Assembly (NCBI RefSeq): GCF_018991925.1
Contig: NW_024738608.1
Location: 2,100,187-2,164,186 of the forward strand
From: Homarus americanus
Taxonomy: Eukaryota > Arthropoda > Malacostraca > Decapoda > Nephropidae
DNA: 64,000 bases
Direction of reading: 5' to 3'
The position numbers were made by a program, and so were the translations under genes. Numbering within the stretch: position 1 is the first letter of the stretch; every line of letters starts with the position of its first letter. Below, piece by piece: positions 34,194-46,175 of the stretch. Below the pieces are notes generated by a model, which worked only from the letters and a program-made list of their open reading frames with translations, was not told the origin of the DNA and ran no database searches.

Positions 34194-34366
34194 CTGGACA
34201 ATTGCAGGATCATTATGAAGACCCCCTGGAAGGGTAGGCTGCTTTGGGGTGTCACACACTTCTATCTTTTTGATGTCCGTGCCACGGAAAATAATGTATT
34301 CATACACCTCATCTCTGGCAGGAACTGGCATTTCTGTTGGTCGATCCTCAGTTCCAAAGGATCGCA
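34194..34366 (-). CDS. LSM14: LSM14 exon 2 (second half of LSm domain)
   Basis: Acceptor TTTATAG|TGCG, donor CAG|GTGAGT. Residues 41-98: [14 protein letters not shown], then [20 protein letters not shown] and LHNDPAIVQ. The VRSFGTEDR and [10 protein letters not shown] strings are diagnostic of the LSM14 LSm fold, which contacts RNA and repressor partners. The first codon is split with exon 1 (G|TG). Confidence 0.97.
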
Positions 34367-34369
34367 CTA

Positions 34370-36049
34370 TAAAGAAAAAAAAAAAAGATTAAGTTGCAAG
34401 AAAAAATCTAATGAAGGCATTTGAAACTAAATTTGCTATGGCAATTCAATCCTAACCTAAACATTTGTACAAAATACAGTACCTTATACCTCTGGCATTA
34501 ATGGAATCAAACAAGTATGCATCACCATGGTTGTTTGTTTTGATTTCAGCCAATAAGAACAAAGTGCACAACTCAAAAACATGACATGTTACCAGTCAGC
34601 TGTTGCCTGTGAGATGGTAATGCACACTATGTTGTCATTGTTACATGTAATGAAACTGCAGTATTTGTATAGTTGTGAAAAAATTAACTACAATATTCTT
34701 ACGTGACTAAGAAATAAAGAAAATATCCTATAAAACTATGAAGCAAGAAAGAAAATACATTATAAAACTATGAAGCAAGAAAGAAAATACATTATAAAAC
34801 TATAAAATAAGAAATATGAAGAGCACGAGTGTGTATTGTCTGTGGGAGGTGATCATGTGTGAACGAAGTGGCCACTTTGTCGATAATGTGTCTGGCGCTT
34901 GGCTGGTTAGGCCTATTTCAGTGTACACACTGCACTGCAGGTCAGATGGGATGCTGTCTCTGCCGACCCTTAGCAATGGGGCTCCTACACTCCTCCCCCG
35001 CTCAGTGCACTAGCTCGCACACAAAATGGCTACAGTGAGAAGTCTAACTTGACAACAATGCCACCAGAAATATTAAGACAAAACATTATCTGTGCCTCAT
35101 ATACTGAAGTACAGTACAGTAATTAAAAGTAAAACAAAATGTGTTTAAATAAACAATAATGTTATCTTAAATTCTGGAGCCGAGTCCGGTAGATTTTGAC
35201 CTAATGGAGACAGCAACTGGGGATTCATCAGCCTAGGGGGACAGCAACTTGCACATACAGAATGTAAGGTGCCCTTTTTAGCCATTTTCAGGAAAGTGTA
35301 TCTTATGGCATAAAATATAGTATTTTCTCTTATAAAAACCTGGGTATTCGCCATGCGATGTCTCCCCCCAATATGACGTCATGGCATACACACAGCAGAA
35401 CAGCCACACACTGAGTCAACTGGGTGGTTGACTAGCATCACATCACCCAGAGAATGGAAGGAACTATTTCATGTAAATAAAATGTATGTTTTTTTAGTTA
35501 TGATGTGCTATGTATCATTTTATTATCTACTGTAGCAATTTTTGGTGTATGCACAATACAGAATAACAATGGATTGGAACATTCCCAGTTACTCCATGTT
35601 AAATCTACCTCTGACAACTAATTGGATTTGGTGAACATCTCCACTTCATTACCAGAGGTATACCTGTATACAATACCCGAAGAGGCAGAAGATGTATTTT
35701 TTACTGCAGGAAGGCCAAAATTCAGGAGAAAACATTCTCGAAATACTGAATATCATTCTTTCACTCTTACTAATGTACTGTACAGTTCACACATGACACT
35801 TCACTGTACCACCTTCCCAATAATTCGCTACATATAAGCTATAAACTCAATTATGCACTGCCGTTCCTGGATGTTCATCCTCTCCTTTAGTACATAATTT
35901 ACAACATCCTCCTATCTCCAGTCTTTCCCTCTCCCTCCTCCCACTGAAATCTGAATTATATACCATCTAAGCAAACCTTGATCGGTTTACTCCAACATTT
36001 CTCACATCTACACCTTATTTCTGTATTCTTTTAACCATTTACATTGCAC
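34370..36049. other. LSM14 intron 1, distal part
   Basis: Contains a short tandem repeat at 34720-34815 (32-bp unit AACTATGAAGCAAGAAAGAA plus AATACATTATAA, about three copies). Otherwise no element or gene recognised. Confidence 0.6.
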
Positions 36050-36053
36050 TTAA

Positions 36054-37270
36054 GGGGAACGTCCACGTGTAACTTTCTTTTTTTTTTTACTTTTGGATGG
36101 ATTTGTAGGAAACTTTCACACATTATTTAGGATCACCCAGCAGTGTTTCCATTAAACTTTCAGCAAATTCAGGTGATAAATTGATTTTTATTCTTTATAA
36201 TCAAAACCCAGGAAACACTTTTGATGGAAATGATGAGTGCTTTTAATGATATAAAGCATGACTGATGAAACTGTACTTAGGCTTTAGAACCAAACCATTA
36301 CCAGTACAGTATACCCATTCAATAACAAGAAAAATAAACTAAAATAATAATCATAAAAATTCTCTATTTTGGGAGGCATTTCCTTAGGTTTAACAAATTT
36401 TAGTTGCACACTACTTCTAAAGCATAATATTCAATCATTGGTGAATCTAATAAGGTTTGAAATTTTAAAATCGCCCAAGAACTTTTGAAGTAATTAATTT
36501 TATGTGCAAATGTTTCGAGTTACAAGTTCTTGGCACCTCCCAGTTTTGCACGATATTACTTGCTAGATAGGAAAAGTCAAAAGGCACGACCTTTCTCTTT
36601 GTTGCCAGGTTTAAAACACCTTAGAATGATCCAGACTCCTAAAACTCTGAATTTTGTCTACTTTTCTTCTTAGGTGGTGTCGGGCGAGAAGCATCTTGCT
36701 TCACAAAGTGTCATGAGAGAAGAACTCGTGGTAGCAAATGCAATAGAGAAGAAATTAGATGCCCAATCGCCACAGATGCGGTCTAAAAAAGACCGAGGAT
36801 ACTGCATAAATATTAGGGCAAGGAAAGGGGGAGGGGGGGTGGGGGTGTGCAGAGGAAAATTGTGAGACGAGATGGGAAAAACTTGTGTTTGTGGCTGTAT
36901 AATTCTCGGGTAAGTCATACAATAAATTATGGTGGAGTACTGTGCTGTACGTAAAGTATTTTTCAAATTTAACACAGTTTGCAAGCAATATAGATGACTT
37001 TGTACTTGCAAACAAATGGACTTATGAACAGACCTCTGAAACCAATTTATCTGCCTGTACATGTAATATTATGACAAAAAAGGAGAATCACCTAAAACCA
37101 ACTACTGTACGAGGCAAGAGATCTAATTAATCTTTTCTTTTGAAGGAAGATGATATCACACAACATTCATACTTGGCAATGATGTAGCTAAAGGTTGCCA
37201 GAGTTCAGAGGATTGTTTCAGAAAATCTGATATTTGCAATTTTTAGATTGTTTGCAGCTGGACGATCACC
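36054..37270. mobile_element. TTAA-flanked TIR element (piggyBac/Kolobok-type target site)
   Basis: TTAA at 36050-36053 and 37271-37274. Ends GGGGAACGTCCACGTG and CAGCTGGACGATCACC are imperfect inverted repeats (11 of the first 14 positions agree). No convincing transposase remains in 1217 bp. The TTAA duplication is typical of piggyBac and Kolobok; which one is undetermined. Confidence 0.72.
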
Positions 37271-37449
37271 TTAAGCGCATTATTTTTATTGCTTTGAGCT
37301 TGCACCTTCCTCTTGCACCTAGCTGCACTTAAGCACACTAAGTATATATTTTCCCTTCCTCTTGTATCCAGTCTATGCTACACATCAATACAATGAGGAT
37401 GACTAAGCAATATCCTTGCAAATTGCTCATCTTAGCCTTCCTGGATCAG

Positions 37450-38640
37450 TTCTTGTAGGTAGTAGGCAGCTACCAAACAGGGAGGTACTACCGCTTGGGA
37501 AGATATTGGCAGCATAATGTATTGTCTAATGGTAGACCCCCTGCTGACATATGGCATTACAAAAATTGTGACCAAGTCCCAGGTTGCTGATTATCTTTCT
37601 GCCTCATTTACACACAATTGCAGGGTCTCAACTCTCTCTCTCTCTCTCTTACTATTGACAACACCAAAAATATAACCATACTCATTCTTGATCTGTTTTA
37701 GTCATTGTATTTTATTCTCCTAGGTCAGTTGATATTAATACTGAAGCGGGGGCTTCTCGGATGGGTCCCACTGGTCGGGAAGGTCGTGGACCCCAGGACC
37801 GACCTGATCATCATCAAACTACTGGGGCCTCAACTGACGCCACCGCGGTAGCTGGAGGATAGGCTTTTTTCATAATTCATTTTTCCAACATTCGTGGACT
37901 GACATCCAATTTTCATTCTGTGGAGCACCATCTATTAACCTCTTCCCCCAACCTCTTACTACTTTCCAAACTTCAACTGACCAAAGCAGCTTCACCCAAA
38001 CCTCTTCAAGTCTCCAACTACAACCTTTATACCTCCTTCAGTTCTAAGGGAGGTGTGTATGCGCCTACTGGAATACAAGTATTGTACTGTACACCTATAA
38101 GGGATTCATTCGTCCTAACTTGGAGTACTGCTCTCATATCTGGGGTGGCTCTTCTTCTGTCCAACTATTAGATAGGGTGGAATCTAATGCATTTCGTCTT
38201 ATTAACTCTCCTCCTTTAGTCGACAATCTCTCTTCCCTTTCTCTTCGCCGCAATATTGCTTCCCTCTCTCTCTTTTACAAGTACTTTAACGGGCAATGTT
38301 CGGTGGATTTGGCATCCTGTGTACCACGGGCAAGACCGTGGGCTCGTAACACACATCTTGCCCGCATTGCCCACCATTTCTCCGTGGATGTTGGTCACAC
38401 GAGAATAACCCATTATAGTACTTCCTTCTTTCCTCACACAGCCAAACTGTGGAATGCTCTGCCTTCTGTGTTTCCATACTTATACAATCTGTCTCACTTT
38501 AAAAAGTAGGTTTTCCGGCATCTTCGTGGTGTAGATTAACAATATAACCTTTCTGTTCTTCCCCCCCCCCCCTCCCCAAGGCCCCATTGTGGGTCGTTTG
38601 ACCTGTGCTCGGGTGGGCTAATTCCCGTAAAAAAAAAATT
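37450..38640 (+). mobile_element. Internally deleted LINE (family 2)
   Basis: Starts with the dispersed body (GGCAGCTACCAAACAGGGAG, then TGACCAAGTCCCAGGTTGCT), continues into an endonuclease N-terminus and jumps to the RT C-terminus. It ends with GGCCCCATTGTGGGTCGTTT, GGTGGGCTAATTCCCGT and poly-A. It links the SINE-like repeats to a parental LINE. Confidence 0.8.
37870..38530 (+). pseudogene. LINE family 2 endonuclease N-terminus joined to RT C-terminus
   Basis: 37870-38060 reads FSNIRGLTSNFHSVEHHLLT, then SSPNLLLLSKLQL and NYNLYTSFSSKGGVYA, the beginning of a LINE endonuclease (an N-I-R-G-L start, then a search for an E-T-Q-like motif, here SKLQL). At about 38085 the protein jumps to YKGFIRPNLEYCSHIWGGSS, then LSLRRNIASLSLFYKYFN and KLWNALPSVFPYLYNLSHFK, the conserved C-terminal tail after the RT. 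The whole RT palm, including the YADD box, is deleted. Confidence 0.82.
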
Positions 38641-39194
38641 AACTCTACATACATTTCTTAAGTGTGAATTCAATGAGACAACATCCTGCATAAACACTGA
38701 CCTAAACACTGGTCAAAATTACAATTCAGAAAAAGTTATGACAGCGGTCAGACTGATAATGCCTCTACCCCATAAAAGATTTAATTTGGAAACCCACACC
38801 ATGCTTTGTTAGCCATTAATATCAGAGGCATACACTTATTGTGAAATCTCGTTAATTGGATAAAACATTCAAATTAGTTAAAGATAATTCTTATATTTGT
38901 GGTCTTCTAAAATTTTCATATAATCTGAGACTGTACTGCAGACAAATCAACAGTCACATGCCAGTTTTTAAATACAGTACAGGACAAGTATCCTCCCAAA
39001 ATAATATGCTTGATATAAGAAAAATTGCTTTAATTAAAGTCACATTTAGACAACATTCTTTATACAAAAGCAAATTTTCACTTTAACGAATAACGATCAG
39101 ATTGATACTTTTTCGGTAAAGAATGCAAAATTTTAGCCATCACGACAGTAAATATAGCCAACCATAATTGCAAGGGGGAAGGGGACATTTACAT
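38641..39194. other. LSM14 intron 1, unassigned
   Basis: AT-rich DNA with no recognised element. Confidence 0.55.
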
Positions 39195-39202
39195 TCTACT
39201 GC

Positions 39203-39837
39203 AGGAGGCGTCAAACATGCAGCCCGACACTCTTACACGCGGCCCATTTGCTGATCCAGCCTTACCTTGAGGAGCTAAAACTAAATGGGTGGTGTATCCC
39301 TCAGCTGAATAAAATAATTGATCTCCAGTGTGATTCTGTGTTGAGGAACAAGTTTTCGAGTGTTGATGTTGGCACATTTTATCAATATTTTGAAGCAAAT
39401 TATCCCAGGATTAAATGTTTTGCCTCAAAGATTATGTCAATGTTCGGAAGTACTGTACATATGTCTGAACAACTTTTCTGTGATGAACTTGAACAAGTCG
39501 CGGCTTTGGTCTCAACTTACTGATGCGCACCTTAATTCAATATTGAAGGTTGCTACAGCTCAGTCGTTAGTGCTGAACTTTGATGCACTGGTCCATACCA
39601 AGAGGTGCCAATTATCAGGAAGCAGCAAACAATAAGATTGATCAAGGTAAGTAAACACTTGATTTGTTTGTTTTTAAGGGTTTTGCACAAGCGCAGACTA
39701 AATCCAACTTTCTTGTTTTGTCATACTACTCGCCTAAGAGGTGATTGCAAAGTGCTCATAATTATGTTACTTGGCCCACACACTGTGTACACGTATTAAA
39801 TCTGGCCCGCCTTGGCAAATGAGTTTGACACCCCTAC
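39203..39837 (+). mobile_element. hAT element with perfect 8-bp target duplication
   Basis: TCTACTGC occurs at 39195-39202 and 39838-39845. Inner ends GGCGTCAAACATGCAGCCC and GAGTTTGACACCCC are inverted repeats of the GTF2IRD2/Charlie-like hAT type. Contains the C-terminal part of a transposase on the plus strand. Confidence 0.85.
39248..39635 (+). pseudogene. hAT transposase C-terminal fragment
   Basis: Two frames: TFYQYFEANYPRIKCFASKI, then MSMFGSTVHMSEQLF, and after a frameshift near 39480, NLNKSRLWSQLTDAHLNSIL followed by VATAQSLVLNFDALVHTKRC. This matches the end of hAT transposases related to GTF2IRD2/ZBED/FAM200 proteins, where the MFGST...E block belongs to the dimerisation domain. 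The N-terminal and catalytic parts are absent. Confidence 0.82.
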
Positions 39838-40279
39838 TCTACTGCAACCTGTACAATGCTCATTGTTTTCAATGTATTTAGTCTTTAATAAAGTTTTCAC
39901 AGGACATAGTAGTGAAACATACCAGTTGACCAATATTTTTCCCCCTGAAACATAACCCCAAATAGTACATGGGCTCAAGGTACAATTGATACATAATTAC
40001 CCTGTACTTTCTTTCTCCTGGAACATAACCCCCAATAACACTAGGGTTCTTCCATGTACTGTATGGTTCAACTTTTCACCAAACTTATGAATTTCCAGGA
40101 ACAACCCCTTCATACCGCTATGAGGGGAGACAGTACTTGTACAGTATAGGCCTCTGGTATCTAGTGAATAAAAGTCAGGATTGGCATTTCTAATTAAAAT
40201 AAATTTAACAACTTACATCAGTAAAAATATCGTTATTTAAAGGTACCATATACATTATTACAAACCCATTTTTCACTGC

Positions 40280-42560
40280 GTCTGGTATCTCCCAGACCAC
40301 CGTGTTGAATCCCAACAAGCCAGAAAAGGTGAGAACAGTTTTTGAGTGTGCAGCCGAATATGAGTATGTCACTGAACAGCCAGGTGATGCAAGAGCCAGA
40401 CCTTAACAATAATTTGATTGGAGTCCTCATCAGATTCAGACAATTAAAGGTGGCACTCATGGCTGATATCGAGGCAATGTTCCACCAAGTGCGAGTAGCA
40501 CCCGAACATCGAGACGTCTTACGATTCTTATGGTGGACAGACGACCAGCTGTCAGGGGCCCCCACCACTTAACGAATGACAGTAAATCTCTTTGGAGGTG
40601 TGTGTAGCCCTTCATGTGCGGGTTATGTGCTACAATGAACATTCCAAGATTACGGGGAAAGTCTCCATGACGACACCAAGAAAGTGAATCTTAATTTCTA
40701 CGTTAACGATCTGCTTCTCTCAGTAGATTTGACTGAGACAGCTGATGAAGATGGGCAGATTCAGACTTACAAAGTGGGTCTGTAATCACAAGGAAGTCCT
40801 CAAGGCAATTCCACCGACAGAAAAAGCCGTGGGAGTAAAGGAAGTAATTTTGAAAGACGACAGGCTCCCCACTGAACGAGCGCTGGGAATCTCGTGGGAC
40901 CTGGAAAAGGACGAACTAGCAGTCCGAGTCCAGATCCCTAAGAAACCGGAGACGAAACAAGGCCTTCTGAGTATTGTCAGCTCTATATATGACCCACTGG
41001 GACTCATCGCTCCGAGCTTCATAAGAGCCAAAATTATATTCCAAGATGAGTGTATACGAGGTGTTGGGTGGGATGACTGAATGGCTGAACAAGAACAGGG
41101 TGGCTTGGCGAAGATGGCTAGATGAACTTCCTCACCTATCACGGGTACACGTTCCACGGTGTTACCCACCCGAGGATGCAAATCCAGTGGCTGCCGTGCA
41201 ACTACACCACTTCTACGGCGCCTCCCAACAAGCGTATGGAGCTGTATCGTATCTGAGGACCACATGTGAAGATGAAACCCAACATACCTCACGGCAGTAC
41301 TTGGCTGCCAAGGCAGACAAACAGCTACGACGAAAACTTGAATTACAAATAGAAAGATCAGTGTTCTGGACAGACAGTATGGCAGTCCTTCAGTACATAC
41401 GAAACACGGAAAGACGCTTCCATTCCTGTGGCCAATCGAGTGGCAACAATACACGATGACTCCACTGCAGAACAATGGCACCACGTGAAGTAGGAACTGA
41501 ACCCAGCCGACGACACTAGTCATGGACTACAAGGAACAGAGCTCAATGAGGATGACGGGTGGATTCGGAGACTTGCTTTCCTCGTTGGAAGAAGACAGTT
41601 GGCCAAAGATTCCAATGAGGATTCCAGACCTCACAGATGAAGACCCAGAGGTGAAGAAGGAAACCATGGTACTGACAACGAACGCTGAACCAGGGGGAGG
41701 GTATCCTCGATAAGCTATGGGCCAGGTACTCCTCGTGGCATCGACTTCTGAATAGCATAGTATGGATTAGAAGGTTTATAGAACGACGGCTTGGGAAGCT
41801 AACAAGCAAACATCACCGAAAACATCGACTCAAGGTCAACGAATTGGAAGATGCAAAGTTAGTCGTCTTAAGATTTATGCAAAGAAAAAGATTCCCTCGA
41901 GAACTAGGAATGTTACAACAGGGACAATCCGTGAGAGGTAGCGACGTGAGTCGGTAGCTGGAACCTCATCTAGACACGGACGGTTTAATCAGAGTAGGTG
42001 GCCGACTGAAACATGCCACTCTCCACCCAGACCAGAAGAATCCCATACTGTTGCCGAAAGACAACAGGATCACGGGGCTCATCGTGAGAGGTACACTCGA
42101 CTAGAGATGGACACTCAGGACGAGAACACACACTTGCCATAATACGTGGGACATACTGGATACCCAAGTGCCGCAAATTACTCGACCGCACAATACGGAC
42201 ATTGTGACTTGTCGGTGAAGCAACTGGAGACCTACCCACCAACGCCAAGCCGACCTGCCAGAAGATGGAAGCATGCCCAATTCATCGTGGACCAATTTTG
42301 GAAATGGTGGGTAAAGGAATATCTCCTGACACTATTTCAGCGACAAAGATTCTTCAAAACTAGCCGTAATCTCCATGCTGGGGATATCATGATCATCTCT
42401 GGACAACCATTCCCCAGGAGTCAGTGGATGCTAAAGAGTACTGAAGGCACTACCGAGTGAAGATGGCCTGGTGCGATGTGTTAAAGTGAAGACAAAGGAC
42501 TCGGTGTTAATACGCCCAGCGACGAGAGACTGCCTGCTGGAAGGGGTCGCAGAGTGAATC
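40280..42560 (+). pseudogene. BEL/Pao Pol, degraded
   Basis: Order: [71 protein letters not shown] (the catalytic YVDD box reads YVND), FRLTKWVCNHKEVLKAIPPT, LPTERALGISWDLEKDEL, IPKKPETKQGLLSIVSSIYD and PLGLIAPSFIRAKIIFQDEC (the conserved Pao/peptidase_A17-region block), VQLHHFYGASQQAYGAVSYL, GRLKHATLHPDQKNPILLP, then WWVKEYLLTLFQRQRFFKTS and RNLHAGDIMIISGQPFPRSQ (the C-terminal integrase-associated domain). The catalytic integrase core is absent and several stops occur. Non-functional. Confidence 0.88.
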
Positions 42561-42602
42561 TAATGGTAGGCCATAATTTTGAGCAAACCCAGACAGGGGG
42601 AG

Positions 42603-43023
42603 TGTTATCGCCATGCACAATTGTGCACGCCGGCCACATGTTAAGTGAAAAAACTGTTCACAACTCAGAATAGCTTACTAAGCGAGATGGAGCTGGTAGT
42701 AGCCGTGTGACTGCCTGAGGGGCAGACTATCGCCTTCTACTGTAGAGGCAATATCTTGATTTTCGTCAGCCAACATCTCTCTTGCAGGACATTATATTTG
42801 TTCTCGTTGGTCTAACCCTAGACCCAAAAACGTGATTGTGAACTGTTGAATCCTCCGAGAACTCTAAATAACTTTAATGAGTGTAATTATGTACTGTATA
42901 TTGATCGTATTATTCAAACTGTGTGTCCTGATGTACCAGCAGCTGTTATGTGAATTGTATTCAACAGGTTTTGACTGAATTATACTCATCGCGTCAACGA
43001 CAAGGGTCTTATTGTCCTGCACA
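42603..43023 (+). repeat. 3' LTR of the BEL/Pao element
   Basis: Begins TGTTATCGCCATGCAC after the polypurine tract. The exact end is uncertain. Its last 40 bp resemble 6705-6745, suggesting a related LTR there. Confidence 0.6.
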
Positions 43024-44636
43024 AACCAAAATCGTTCCTATGAGTGATTACACTTCACTTTAAATGTTTTGGGTCAAGCAACTGTGTACAAAAGCCAGCT
43101 TGAAAAGGAGACTGGATATTCCAATAAGCCCCAAGTGCCCTGCTTAACTTGCATTCCATTGGAAGAAATCCAATTAAACCAACCCAAATTTGGTTCAAAT
43201 GTACTACTACTGTAGTATGTTTAATGATCAAACCTTAAACTACCCGTAACCAAATGGTCCCGAGACATAATACTGTACTTGTGCAGTAAATGCTGCTCAA
43301 GATAGTCTCAAGGATGGACTTCAAGTTGTCATACTGCAACATTGTCCCTAAAGTCCCACATCTTAATAATCTGGTATACCAGAAGACCCATCACCCTACA
43401 AATGCCTTGCAAAAGCCCCAGTCCCAGAAACATAGTATTCCCTAAATCCAAGAAACTACTGGTACACCACACTCCACAAAAGGCCTTGGAAGATCCTAAA
43501 ATGTAACCAGAAGAACTGAAAACCAGACCACAAACCTTATTCTCTCCCACTCGAAGCCAGAATAGTAGTATTTGAACAGAATAGTGCCATAATATTTGAA
43601 TAAAATAGTGCCATCATAATATTTGAAAAGAATGGTGCCATCATACCATTTGAAAAGAATAGTGCCATAATATTTCAACAGTAGTGCCATCATAATAGAA
43701 CAGAATCACTTCCAATCTTAGACTCCAGTACTGTATAATATTCTAGTTCATGGAAAACTGATCATCCAATACAGGCCTACAAACAGGATAAGAGCACAGG
43801 GGATGCCAAGGAAGGAAAAAAAAAATGGGGGGGCGGCAATCGTTAATTTGTTCAGCAAGCCCACATACAGTATACACATGTCAGTGTGGGGTGGGGTTAA
43901 TGGCAGCACATTGAGGCCATATCCACTGGATATTAAGACATACTGTACAGTATTATTCATCAATTCTATTGCCCAAATTCTTACGCTACCTTACAGGTAC
44001 TCCGAGTTTTGGGGGAGCTCCAGTCCCATACACCCATGGTCATATATTACATAGCATAAATAGCTATGATGAAAACACTTCTAACAACGTTTAGCTATTA
44101 ATTACCCGATAGGTTTGCATACAATTCAAGACACGATGAGCACTTTTAAGACATACGTACAAGCACACACACACAATTGGTTGACAAAGACATCCATAAA
44201 ACACCGTGGCATCTGTGAAGATGGACATTGGCAAGAATTCGTATCACTGAAAGGTTAAAAGAATAATACATCAGGGAGCTAATATTGATCACCACTGTCA
44301 CACACAGTCACTCTACCCCACACTGGTTATGCCATCTGTTCACTCCGACCGTCTGATATCACTAAGCTCCGCCCCCTGACCCAAGTGGGCAGTGGAAAAA
44401 CGAAAGACTGACCAGCCACCATTTACACAAGTGTCGAGTGACTAACCTTCATGAAATCAGCATGGCCACAACCATTTTTCTAGATGAATATTAAGTACTT
44501 AAAATTTTTTCACAAATTCAAATACAATAACATGAGAAACCAGATTAACAAACAGGCCTTTTGGCATATGGTTGGATCAGCTGTCTTGTCAATCAATTAA
44601 TATGGTTTTGTTCTTGTTTACATTTGTAAATAATAA
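43024..44636. other. LSM14 intron 1, mostly unassigned
   Basis: Includes a degenerate tandem repeat at about 43561-43705 (unit close to TTTGAAAAGAATAGTGCCAT plus CATAATA, about five copies). Otherwise nothing recognised. Confidence 0.6.
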
Positions 44637-44638
44637 TA

Positions 44639-45344
44639 CAGTCAACCCTCACTTTACGCGGTTAATTAAACCCACAGGGTACCGCGGAAAGTGAGAAACG
44701 CGTAAAGTGAACAGCATAACATATGGGATTAATTGAAATAAAGACCAGGCCGACCCCCAAACTCCACTTTTTGACGACACACAACTATGTTGTAGTAAAA
44801 ATATTATCTTAACTTTATGATGGTATGCACACACAATTAATAATTAAGAGAAATATCAATAATATTAGGTTTTTTAACACTTACATCAGTAGAAAAGATG
44901 GCTGGGCACACGGGGATGGGGGGTTGGTTCCGAGGCAGAGGGGAGATTATTGGCCCTCACCTGTATCACTTGTATCAATTGTATCACTATCCACCACAGA
45001 GGCTTGCAGGGCCTCTTTGTCAAACCCCTCAAAGTCCATATAAGTCCATATCCTCACTATAATTATCACTATCACTGACTTGGGCTGGCTGTGGTGGGTG
45101 AAGAACTCGGTAAAGTTTTGATGACTGGGCGGCCTTGTGCGCACCATGCTAGCGCCACTTACACAACATGGCGGATGGCGGGAGAGATGGCGGGAGGTTT
45201 GGATCCAAAAATGGCACGGCTCGCCAGCCGCTCTCCGCGTAAAGGGGTACACGCACCGTGGAATGTGAGCATTCCTGTTTCGGCAGGGTACCGTGTAAAC
45301 ATGGAAACGCGGAATGTGGGACCGCGTAAAGCGAGGGTTGACTG
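44639..45344. mobile_element. TA-flanked TIR MITE (Tigger-type)
   Basis: Ends CAGTCAACCCTCACTTTACG and CGTAAAGCGAGGGTTGACTG, with TA at 44637-44638 and 45345-45346. 706 bp with no convincing transposase. Confidence 0.88.
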
Positions 45345-45346
45345 TA

Positions 45347-46175
45347 ATTACAAATGCTATACTGCAGAGTGCATGATTATAAGTAAGTACGTAATATTGT
45401 ACTAGACAAATTGTGCAGTTACCATAGCCAATGAGTCAAGTGTCATACTGTACTACAGTAGTTATCAAATAAACAAACCACAATTATTTAAGTTTGGTTA
45501 CAATAAGCAAATTGTCTGAAAATTGGTCATTTACTAACTGAAAAATATTGTATTTAGCTCATATTAAATAAATGAAATTAGTGGTGGATCCACTGTGGCA
45601 CAATGTTTTATCTGAACGACAAGCTACATGGACTGTGTCGGCACCGATAATACTGACTATTGTGTCAGTGCCAACACGAAATCATATTGTCAAGCCTTTC
45701 AGGTCAGAATCTCCATCCCAGGTAATGCCAGGGAGAGTAAACTTTAGGTCAGGTCATGTGACCAACTGACCATCCGACCTAAAAATTTGAAGAGATCAAC
45801 GATACCAAATGGTTGTCACTTGATATTAGCTCATTTTGTATAAAAACCTCTATGGCTGCCAATCTGAGCTCCAGGTGGCCCAACGCTCACCCCCCCCCCC
45901 AGTTACAGGCGTGATCCTGCAGCTAATCTTAAACCTATTACTGTACTCTAGAACAAGGATTTCAGTTTTCTATAGAAAACTTATTTTTATCTAAAAAGCA
46001 TCCCAAAACAGGTGAAAGATTTTCAATACAGTTTGGGGGGGGGGGCTTTTTTCCCCACCTGAACACTTAACTATATCAACATTACCCCCAGGTGATGTCA
46101 TATTGACGGTTTACACAACCAACTTAACCTATCCTTGGATGGAATACAGTCCAACTTGGCCCATTGCCAACTCAA
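45347..46175. other. LSM14 intron 1, unassigned
   Basis: AT-rich; poly-C run near 45891-45900 and poly-G run near 46036-46046. No gene recognised. Confidence 0.6.

Larger units (their letters stand above)
40280..43023 (+). mobile_element. BEL/Pao LTR retrotransposon remnant with 3' LTR
   Basis: Decayed pol (RT, RNase H, partial integrase) followed by a purine-rich tract CAGGGGGAG and an LTR starting TGTTATCGCC at 42603. The LTR ends near 43000-43023 after GAATTGTATTCAACAGGTTT. The 5' half (gag, protease, 5' LTR) is missing. LSM14 intron 1, opposite orientation to LSM14. Confidence 0.85.

Noticed and set aside
36670..37062. 130-codon minus-strand frame inside the TTAA element
   Set aside because: Proline-rich run comes from a poly-C tract; no transposase motif is present.
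40786..41523. 245-codon minus-strand ORF
   Set aside because: Opposite-strand shadow of BEL/Pao pol, whose plus-strand motifs are clear.
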